Below are positions 1 through 5,306 of a stretch of 9,065 nt of DNA, piece after piece. The translations under genes and the position numbers were made by a program. The stretch is from Candidatus Latescibacterota bacterium (GTDB lineage: Bacteria > JAAXHH01 > JACQVL01). A model generated the notes under the pieces. It saw only the letters and a list, made by a program, of their open reading frames with translations, had not been told where the DNA came from and did no database searches. Positions within the stretch are counted from its first letter, which is position 1; each line of letters opens with the position of its first letter. The DNA is taken from the NCBI GenBank assembly GCA_016209865.1, contig JACQVL010000219.1, positions 1-9,065 of the forward strand, written 5' to 3'.

Positions 1-142
1 GGAAGATCGTCGTGAATTCACGGGTGTGCGAGTCGTAGCTTGGATGCACCACAGGTCGGCGAATGAGGTATATTGCTGGGGAGTAATGTAGGGGAACCTT
101 CTTGTCTGTCAAGCAAAAACTCGTTCTATCTCTTGGCACACG
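1..142. other. Left-edge stretch with no supportable gene
   Basis: No reading frame here can be called a gene. On the plus strand one frame is open from the edge to a TAG at 36-38 and another to a TAG at 89-91, so the C-terminal tail of a rightward gene could end here, but neither tail resembles a family I recognise. A perfect 12-bp palindrome, CGTGAATTCACG, lies at 11-22. If a rightward gene does end here, the terminator at 143-172 would serve it as well as the leftward Rieske genes. Confidence 0.4.
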
Positions 143-172
143 AAAAAACCGGCCTCTCGTGCGCCGGTTTTT
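143..172 (-). terminator. Intrinsic terminator, probably bidirectional, after the Rieske gene pair
   Basis: The arms AAAAACCGGC (144-153) and GCCGGTTTTT (163-172) are exact inverse complements around a 9-nt loop. Because the stem is flanked by A on one side and T on the other, it gives a GC stem followed by a U-run on both strands. On the minus strand it lies about 57 nt past the stop codon of the distal Rieske gene (229-231), so it is the natural end of that transcript. On the plus strand it could end a gene that starts left of the window. Confidence 0.8.
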
Positions 173-228
173 CTTTCATTTCCGCCTCCCTTCCGCGCCG
201 ATGAGGTTTCCGGCTCCCGTCTCTTCAG

Positions 229-1977
229 CTACGCTTCATACAGGTCGACCGCCGTCTGACCGCGTGCGAACCGCAGGGCGGTCTGTGAGGCGGATTGGCT
301 GCCCGTCCGCTTGCGCACGTCGGTCGCCCAGCGGGCAAGGCCGATGAGCAATTGGTGACGGGCAGGATGGCCTTCGCACCCCTTCCACTCGTCAAACACC
401 GTCCGCAGCGTGTGGAGGAGGTTCCAGCCGTTGTCGTCTTTGAGGATCGACTGCCCCATCTCCAGTAACAGACGATGGCCAGAGAAGCCGGCGTTCAGAT
501 ACTCCCGCGTGTGCTGTCCAACCTCGCGGACCTGGATGGCCTCGATGGAGTCCAGCACGACCCGGAGCGCGGCGTCTTCGTCCGGTGCTTCCGATTTGGT
601 GGTCCCCAGGGGTTCAGTTAAGGAACGCGGGGCGATGTTGAGCCAGCGGTCGCTGAAGAATTGCCAGGCGACGTGGTACAGCGCCCGGGCCCCCACCGTA
701 AAACCGCCGTAGCGAAGCGCGGTCCGAACCGACGAGGCCAGCGTCATTTCCCGGCCCAGATTCCACCAGCCGGGGCTCATCGTCACCGGCGTCCGGGCCA
801 TCCGGTCGGCGGCCAGGAGAACCATCGTGGTGACGATCCGGTCGATATCGGCTCCAGCGTTCAGGGCGTCTGAGACGGCGGTAAATGTCTTCGTCAGATC
901 CCCGCTCACCAGTCCCTCGGCCAACGCGTCTTCATCGTATTCAGCGGCCGAATCGGCGGGCGTCTGTGAAGCCAGATGATCGATCAACCGATTGATCGGG
1001 TCGAACCTCTTCATCGCCGCCAGCCGGAGTTCTTCCGGCGCGCCCCGACCCCGGCCGAGCATCTTCGCGGCCAGGTTACAGACGAGTTCTTCGACCTGAT
1101 CCCATCCAAACTCTTCGAGCAACTCAGCCAGAGACCCCAAGTGTAAGAGGTTATCGGAGTAGCCCAAGAAGAAGGGTTCGACGGCGCATTCATAGAGCAA
1201 TGGCAGGATGTGCTCATCGTGGCCACCGCGCCGTCGTGCGGTGATCAGACACTTCTCGATCCCCTCCCACATCTTGTCTTCTGAGAACACACGAATCCAG
1301 TGAGAGAGCTTCTCCCAGGTCACCGGCGAGGGCAACGACTGGATCGCCGGCCGATCTCCCGCACGGCCTGACGCGCCCCGGGCCGCCATCATCAGCGGAA
1401 TCAGTCGATCATCCGGCTCGTAGTGCCGCGCCACTTTTACCCCATTGACCATCAGAGCGACCTGGTTTCCCCCGTCGGCGTCCCGTTCGGTGGCGATGTG
1501 CCGGCCCATGTGCTGCACGAGCATCTTCAACGTCTCCTGCTCGGACACTCCTTTCGCGAGCATGATGGCGATGGCCTTCGACAGGGTCCAGGTATCCGTA
1601 CTCAGCAACCCTTCTTTCAGCAGGAGCACGTGAGCATCCTTGCGTTTTGACCCCCCGCCGCGTACGTTGATGTAGATGGTGCCATCGCGAACATCGACGG
1701 GGAAGGTGTCGAGGTCATCACAGCCGCCGGTGAAACACCCGCCGCCGGCCATATCGTAGCTCCACCCATGCCAGTCGCAGGTCAACACCCCATGACGGAC
1801 CCGTCCCCGCGTCAGGGGATAGCCCATGTGCGGGCACTGGTTGTCCGTCGCGTAGACACGGCCCTGGTGCTGAAACAGCGCGATGCTGCGCCCTTCGACT
1901 TTGACCGCTTTGGGAGTCCCTTCAGGGACATCCGTGAGGTCAGCCACTTTGACGAAGTTGGAGGGTTTGCGTGGCAT
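229..1977 (-). CDS. Rieske [2Fe-2S] domain protein with long helical C-terminal region (paralogue A)
   Basis: This predicted 582-residue cytoplasmic protein has no signal peptide or membrane segment. Residues about 8-105 form a Rieske domain with C48-x-H50 and C67-x-x-H70 (CPHMG and CDWHG), the four ligands of a [2Fe-2S] cluster. The extra disulfide cysteines of respiratory Rieske proteins are absent, so it is of the ferredoxin/oxygenase-component type. A GGGCFTGGCDDL segment (78-89) follows and is largely shared with the paralogue. Residues about 115-582 are predicted helical and match no family I can name with confidence. They contain HxxxH (H156, H160), E267, D275-N276, H435 and H537, all conserved in the neighbour at 2078-3850. 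An electron-transfer role is known for the domain; a redox or oxygenase function of the helical part is inference. The ATG at 1977 is chosen because AAAGGAG (1985-1991) precedes it by 7 nt; the frame stays open further upstream, but that stretch is unlike the paralogue. It is probably cotranscribed with the upstream paralogue. Confidence 0.9.
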   Translation of the reverse strand: MPRKPSNFVKVADLTDVPEGTPKAVKVEGRSIALFQHQGRVYATDNQCPHMGYPLTRGRVRHGVLTCDWHGWSYDMAGGGCFTGGCDDLDTFPVDVRDGTIYINVRGGGSKRKDAHVLLLKEGLLSTDTWTLSKAIAIMLAKGVSEQETLKMLVQHMGRHIATERDADGGNQVALMVNGVKVARHYEPDDRLIPLMMAARGASGRAGDRPAIQSLPSPVTWEKLSHWIRVFSEDKMWEGIEKCLITARRRGGHDEHILPLLYECAVEPFFLGYSDNLLHLGSLAELLEEFGWDQVEELVCNLAAKMLGRGRGAPEELRLAAMKRFDPINRLIDHLASQTPADSAAEYDEDALAEGLVSGDLTKTFTAVSDALNAGADIDRIVTTMVLLAADRMARTPVTMSPGWWNLGREMTLASSVRTALRYGGFTVGARALYHVAWQFFSDRWLNIAPRSLTEPLGTTKSEAPDEDAALRVVLDSIEAIQVREVGQHTREYLNAGFSGHRLLLEMGQSILKDDNGWNLLHTLRTVFDEWKGCEGHPARHQLLIGLARWATDVRKRTGSQSASQTALRFARGQTAVDLYEA

Positions 1978-2036
1978 CGGGATTCTCCTTTGTGAGCGAC
2001 CTTGTAGGGGATTGCCTGCCGTGACCATCCCTGTAT

Positions 2037-2070
2037 CCTGTGCGTGCCAAAAGCAAGGCAACCACACAGG
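2037..2070 (-). other. Imperfect hairpin in the spacer between the two Rieske genes
   Basis: The 100-nt spacer between the two Rieske genes can fold on the minus strand: CCTGTGTG (2063-2070) pairs with CGCACAGG (2037-2044) with one G-T wobble, and a further GCC/GGC step lies across a small internal loop. No U-run follows, so it is not an intrinsic terminator. It could be an RNA-processing or stability element between the cistrons, or chance pairing. Confidence 0.3.
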
Positions 2071-2077
2071 GCTGCTC

Positions 2078-3850
2078 CTACTCCTCAAACACCTCTACCG
2101 TCGTTTTCCCCTCCGCAAAGCGCATCGCGGTCGTGGCGGCGGATTGGCTATCCTTATTGGTGCGGATGTCGGTCGCGTAGCGGGCAAGCCCGACCAGGAG
2201 CTGGAACCGAGCGGGATGTCCGGCGCCCAGGGCGGGGTCCGAACCGTGACACTGCTCCCATTCGTCGAAGACGATCCGCAGCGTGGGCAAGAGCTGCCTG
2301 CTGGTGTCATCCCAGAGGATGATCCGTCCCATCGCGTGCAACAACGTCTGCCCGGAGTATCCGGCGTTGAGATACCCCAGCACCTGCCGACCCACATCCT
2401 GCACGTTCAACGATTTGATGGAGTCGAGAATCACTCGCACGCCGGTCGCCTCGTCCGGTACGTTGAGTTTCTCGCCGCTGAGCGGTTCCGTGAGGGGCCG
2501 TACCGGAATGTTGAGCCAGCGGTCGGCAAAAATCTGCCAGGCCGCATGGAAGAGACCTTTCGCGGCCACGGTCGCTCCTCCACACCGTTGAGCGGTCCGT
2601 AGCGATGCCGCCAGGTGGAGTTCCGTCGTTAACGCGCCCCAGCCAGCATCGACGTTCACCGGTGTCCGCGCCATCCGATCCGCCGCCAGGAGCACCAGGG
2701 TGGTGACGAGACGATCCAGCCTGATATCGGCAGCCAGGACGGTTCCGATCGCGTCAAACGACTTCTGGATGTTCACGCTCCCTACGGCACTCACGAAAGC
2801 CTCTTCATCGTATTCAATCCTCTGGTTTGCAGACGCATGCGAGGCGGCTTCCTCGATAGACGGCACCATAGACGTCATCATGCTCACCGCATCCCTGCGG
2901 AAGCGCTCTGGCTCGCCCCGCCGGCGCCCGACCAGCTTGGCCCCCAAGTTGAAGATGAGCTCGGATGACTCCTTCCAGCCGAACAGATCGAGGACTTCCG
3001 AGAGGTATCCGAGCGAGATCAGGTTGTCGGCAAACCCGAGGAAATACGGCTCAACCGCACATGCAAAGAGCAATGGGAGGATCATCTCCCCATCGCCCTG
3101 ATGGTGTGCGGTGAAGAGGCATCGTTCGATCCGGCCACTCTGGGCATCATGGGAGAACATCCGCACCCAGCGATCAATCTTGTCCCGATCGACAGGCTCC
3201 GGCAGCGGTACGACCTCCAGTCGTTCCGCCGCCTGGCCGGCCGCAGAGCAAGCGGCGGTAGTCAGCGCAATCAGGCGGTCGGCGTCTTGATACCGTCGCC
3301 CCACGTTGAGGCCGTTGATCAATCGAGCCACATCCTTCCCACCGTCCGCCTCATGCGAACTGACGATGTGCCGCCCGATATGCCGGAGGATCAACTGTAC
3401 GATGTCGTCTTCTGCGACGCCGCCCTTCAGGAGCAACGCGATCGCCTTGGAGATCGTCCACCGGTCTTCACTCAGCAGTCCTTCCCACAGTAAACGGAGA
3501 TGCTCATCCCGGCGCCTGTACTGGGAATCGCCGACCTGAATCCAGATTTCACGGCCCCGAATGTCAACCGGAAACGTCTGTAAATCGTCGCACTCCGAGT
3601 TGAAACAGCCGCCTCCTTCCAGGTCGAAACTCCGGCCGTGCCAGTCGCAGGTCAGGATGCCGTGCCGAACGACACCCCGCGTCAAGGGATACCCCATGTG
3701 CGGACACTGATTCTCCGTCGCATAGACCCGACCATCGATGTTGAACAGCGCGATGCTGCGCCCTTCCCCTATCCGGATCGCTTTCGCCTCACCGGCTGGA
3801 ACATCGCTGAGGGAAGCCACGCATCTCCACTGCGGCGCTGGGCTGGACAT
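2078..3850 (-). CDS. Rieske [2Fe-2S] domain protein with long helical C-terminal region (paralogue B)
   Basis: This 590-residue protein is colinear with the product of 229-1977, and by eye about half or more of the positions are identical. The Rieske ligands are C49, H51, C68 and H71 (CPHMG, CDWHG), followed by GGGCFNSECDDL (79-90). The helical remainder keeps HxxxH (H157, H161), E267, D275-N276, H435 and H545. It also keeps blocks such as LLAADRMARTPV, DRWLNI, LTEPL and YLNAG. It lacks a signal peptide and membrane helices, so it is probably cytosolic. The start at 3850 follows AAAGGAG (3861-3867) by 10 nt; a GTG at 3853, 7 nt from the same site, is an equally good start and adds one residue. 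A longer in-frame ATG at 3946 is rejected because it would place coding sequence across the terminator at 3902-3966. It is the first gene of the Rieske pair, with 100 nt to the next. Tandem duplication is the simplest origin. The substrate is unknown. Confidence 0.9.
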   Translation of the reverse strand: MSSPAPQWRCVASLSDVPAGEAKAIRIGEGRSIALFNIDGRVYATENQCPHMGYPLTRGVVRHGILTCDWHGRSFDLEGGGCFNSECDDLQTFPVDIRGREIWIQVGDSQYRRRDEHLRLLWEGLLSEDRWTISKAIALLLKGGVAEDDIVQLILRHIGRHIVSSHEADGGKDVARLINGLNVGRRYQDADRLIALTTAACSAAGQAAERLEVVPLPEPVDRDKIDRWVRMFSHDAQSGRIERCLFTAHHQGDGEMILPLLFACAVEPYFLGFADNLISLGYLSEVLDLFGWKESSELIFNLGAKLVGRRRGEPERFRRDAVSMMTSMVPSIEEAASHASANQRIEYDEEAFVSAVGSVNIQKSFDAIGTVLAADIRLDRLVTTLVLLAADRMARTPVNVDAGWGALTTELHLAASLRTAQRCGGATVAAKGLFHAAWQIFADRWLNIPVRPLTEPLSGEKLNVPDEATGVRVILDSIKSLNVQDVGRQVLGYLNAGYSGQTLLHAMGRIILWDDTSRQLLPTLRIVFDEWEQCHGSDPALGAGHPARFQLLVGLARYATDIRTNKDSQSAATTAMRFAEGKTTVEVFEE

Positions 3851-3860
3851 CACAGCTTTA

Positions 3861-3867
3861 CTCCTTT
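3861..3867 (-). promoter_or_regulatory. Ribosome-binding site deciding the start of Rieske paralogue B
   Basis: AAAGGAG on the minus strand lies 10 nt before the ATG at 3850 and 7 nt before the GTG at 3853. The same heptamer precedes 229-1977 (7 nt), 3976-4332 (7 nt) and 7676-8455 (8 nt). This supports these starts and argues against the longer upstream reading. Confidence 0.75.
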
Positions 3868-3901
3868 CGTCGTCGGGCGTCGATGATGACCCTCTCCTGT
3901 T

Positions 3902-3966
3902 AAAAAAAAGGACTGTCTTAGGACTGGATGCACGTCTGACCATCATCCTTCGTCCTGAGACAGTCC
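3902..3966 (-). terminator. Strong intrinsic terminator after the VOC gene, possible attenuator
   Basis: Read on the minus strand, GGACTGTCTCAGGAC (3952-3966) pairs with GTCCTAAGACAGTCC (3910-3924) over 15 positions with a single wobble, followed at once by eight U residues (3902-3909). The 27-nt loop holds a small inner pairing, GGATG with CATCC. It starts only 9 nt past the VOC stop codon. Its U-run ends 51 nt before the first Rieske gene, leaving little room for a separate promoter, and I see no convincing -35/-10 pair there. It may therefore act as a partial or regulated terminator within a four-gene transcript. Confidence 0.88.
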
Positions 3967-3975
3967 CTTGAGGAC

Positions 3976-4332
3976 TTACGCGCCCTCTCTGAAGAGGCCA
4001 ATGCAGTTGCCCGCCGGATCACTGAACCATGCGAAGCTCCCGGTGTTGGGAATCGGGGTGGGCGGGACGATCGTCTTTCCTCCGACACTCTCTATCTTCT
4101 TCAGGTAGGCCTCCAGGTCGTCAACCTGCACGTAGAACGTCACCCAGGAAGAGGGACCATTCGGGATCGACCCGGAGATACCGCCACCGATGCCACGTTC
4201 CGCCGCTTCCACCAGTCCATAATGCATCTCATCATGGCTGTGAATCTTCCAGTCGAAGACCTGCCCGTAGAACCGCTCAAGCTGCTTGCGATCGTTCCCC
4301 CCGACCTCGAAATGCACGACAGGGTGTCCCAT
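3976..4332 (-). CDS. VOC-superfamily (glyoxalase/bleomycin-resistance fold) protein
   Basis: This 118-residue protein is the usual length for a single-domain VOC protein. Visible landmarks are the first strand VVHFEV (5-10), the helix and turn LERFYGQVFDWKI (18-30), the second-module strand VTFYVQVDDLEAYLKKIESVGG (within 64-85), and the closing FSDPAGNCIGLF (103-114) typical of the glyoxalase-like COG3324 group. H7 is a possible first-strand metal ligand. The strand where many VOC enzymes carry a second His has Phe/Tyr here, so a classical metal-dependent glyoxalase I activity is doubtful. The substrate cannot be read from the sequence. The ATG at 4332 has AAAGGAG (4340-4346) 7 nt upstream. 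It follows the 64-aa gene by 20 nt and is very likely cotranscribed with it from the promoter at 4610-4638. The strong terminator at 3902-3966 follows directly. Confidence 0.9.
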   Translation of the reverse strand: MGHPVVHFEVGGNDRKQLERFYGQVFDWKIHSHDEMHYGLVEAAERGIGGGISGSIPNGPSSWVTFYVQVDDLEAYLKKIESVGGKTIVPPTPIPNTGSFAWFSDPAGNCIGLFREGA

Positions 4333-4352
4333 ACTTCGGCTCCTTTCTGGGC

Positions 4353-4547
4353 TTATGCGATAGCGACCGGTGTCGCGGTGATGCGGCGGTCGACGGTGAG
4401 CTTGACCGCCCGTTTCGGTGAGATCGTGAGATGGCCTTCGATCCGCTGCTTCGCTTCGTGATCGACGATGAACACATCGAGCGATTCTTCATGCTGGCGC
4501 TCGCTGACCTCGATGAGGAGCGTTTCGCCCTCGACGTAGACACGCAT
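4353..4547 (-). CDS. Small protein of unknown function, 64 aa
   Basis: I do not recognise this protein. From the ATG at 4547 it is 64 residues, with alternating hydrophobic residues suggesting beta strands (MRVYVEG, LLIEVSE, LDVFIVD, GHLTIS, AVKLTV). It has no cysteines, signal peptide or membrane segment. A longer reading from an ATG at 4610 is rejected: that codon lies inside the -10 box of the promoter serving this gene, so it would not be transcribed. The chosen start has a purine-rich GGGAGGG about 5 nt upstream, a weaker ribosome-binding site than the AAAGGAG of its neighbours. It is the first gene of the leftward unit, 20 nt before the VOC gene. A promoter this good directly in front of it supports a real gene, but the coding call is less secure than the others. 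Confidence 0.6.
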   Translation of the reverse strand: MRVYVEGETLLIEVSERQHEESLDVFIVDHEAKQRIEGHLTISPKRAVKLTVDRRITATPVAIA

Positions 4548-4600
4548 CTGGCCCTCCCTGGCGGCACGGTTTTCACGGGATCGGTTGGAGAACGGAGTAT

Positions 4601-4616
4601 CTATACACAAGTATAG
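4601..4616. promoter_or_regulatory. 16-bp palindromic operator over the -10 box
   Basis: The sequence CTATAC-ACAA-GTATAG is a perfect 6-bp inverted repeat with a 4-bp spacer. It covers the whole -10 hexamer (4610-4615) and the expected transcription start of the leftward promoter. A dimeric helix-turn-helix repressor bound here would block RNA polymerase. No regulator gene of that kind lies in the window, and I see no second copy of the palindrome. Confidence 0.6.
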
Positions 4617-4638
4617 TAAACTTATGTATTGTTGTCAA
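4610..4638 (-). promoter_or_regulatory. Consensus sigma-70 promoter for the leftward small-ORF/VOC unit
   Basis: On the minus strand there is a perfect -35 TTGACA (4633-4638), a 17-nt spacer, and a -10 TATACT (4610-4615), one base from consensus. Transcription should start near 4603, giving an untranslated leader of roughly 55 nt before the ATG at 4547. The surrounding 4600-4700 stretch is markedly AT-rich compared with the genes on both sides. Confidence 0.88.
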
Positions 4639-4748
4639 GAATTTTTTCGAGGGGTAGGGCAATTTTTTTAAACCAATTGGATTCGGACTGTATCTTATAA
4701 GCACATTCCACGGAGTACATTCCACTCCTGAACCATTTCGTCCACGCT
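4639..4748. other. Upstream half of the divergent intergenic region; promoter of the sigma operon not resolved
   Basis: This AT-rich stretch must hold the rightward promoter for the sigma factor operon. A TATAAG at 4696-4701 could serve as a -10 box, but the TTGGAT at 4677-4682 is only 13 nt away, too close for a normal -35. No GGAAC-type -35 element of the kind many ECF factors use on their own promoter is convincing. An 8-bp palindrome, CCAATTGG, lies at 4673-4680. Confidence 0.35.
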
Positions 4749-5306
4749 GTGGAGACCATCTTGGAGCGTGAACGCCTCGGTATCGCGCAAGAGATAGAAC
4801 TGATCCAGCAGGCCCAACGCGGGAACCGGACCGCGTTCGAGCATCTGTACCGACACCACGTCGGCCGCGTCTATGCCATCTGCTTGAGGCTCTCCGCCGA
4901 CGCGGATCAGGCGGAGGAGTTGACGCAGGAGGTGTTTATCCGGGCGTGGCAGACGCTGTCCTCGTTCCGGGCGGAGAGCGCCTTCTCCTCCTGGCTGTAC
5001 CGTCTCGCCGTGAACGTCGCGTTCATCGACCGGCGGTCGCGACAGCGTCATCTGGCGAGAGTCACGGTCACCGACGACCTGTCGCCCTACGACCAGGAGG
5101 ATAGCCAGGCCTCCCCAGGGATAGGGCTTGACCTCGAACAGGCGATCGCCGGGCTGCCGCCGCAGGCCCGGCAGGTCTTCGTGCTCCACGATATCGAAGG
5201 GTACCGGCACGAGGAGATCGCCCGGCTCATGGGACTGGCGACGGGAACATCGAAAGCCCAGTTACACCGGGCGCGAAAACTGCTGAGGGAGGTGCTCGAA
5301 CGATGA
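4749..5306 (+). CDS. RNA polymerase ECF sigma factor (RpoE-like)
   Basis: This 185-residue protein is the usual ECF length and has only sigma regions 2 and 4. Region 2 (about 27-95) contains the core-binding and -10 recognition segment with DQAEELTQEVFIRAW (53-67) and the AFSSWLYRLAVNVAFID stretch. A linker (about 100-128) precedes region 4 (about 129-182), whose helix-turn-helix is built on GYRHEEIARLMGLATGT and the following SKAQLHRARKLLR. It should redirect RNA polymerase to a small regulon once released from the anti-sigma factor encoded next, with which it overlaps by 4 nt (ATGA). The start is uncertain: the GTG at 4749 gives the full reading but has no clear ribosome-binding site, while a TTG at 4761 has GGAG (4751-4754) 6 nt upstream and would shorten the protein by four residues without touching any domain. 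Confidence 0.94.
   Translation: METILERERLGIAQEIELIQQAQRGNRTAFEHLYRHHVGRVYAICLRLSADADQAEELTQEVFIRAWQTLSSFRAESAFSSWLYRLAVNVAFIDRRSRQRHLARVTVTDDLSPYDQEDSQASPGIGLDLEQAIAGLPPQARQVFVLHDIEGYRHEEIARLMGLATGTSKAQLHRARKLLREVLER

Noticed and set aside
93-120. GGAACC at 93-98 as an ECF-type -35 element
   Set aside because: The only GTC-like -10 candidate is about 9 nt downstream, far short of the usual 16-17 nt, and no gene follows on the plus strand.
1883-2602. Plus-strand open frame of 239 codons antisense to the two Rieske genes
   Set aside because: It spans the spacer and both Rieske genes in antisense, shows no domain pattern, and the opposite strand has unmistakable conserved motifs. Long antisense frames are expected in GC-rich DNA.
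229-3850. Assignment of the helical domains to the questin oxidase-like family
   Set aside because: Some hydrophobic patterns are reminiscent, but I cannot align the diagnostic motifs from memory, so the family name is not used.
3851-3946. N-terminal extension of Rieske paralogue B to an ATG at 3946
   Set aside because: It would translate through the intrinsic terminator and its U-run, has no counterpart in paralogue A, and ignores the AAAGGAG site at 3861-3867.
4548-4610. Longer start for the small protein at the ATG at 4610
   Set aside because: The codon lies in the -10 box of the promoter, upstream of the expected transcription start.
4695-5210. Minus-strand open frame of 171 codons opposite the sigma factor
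   Set aside because: It is antisense to conserved sigma regions 2 and 4 and has no recognisable domain of its own.
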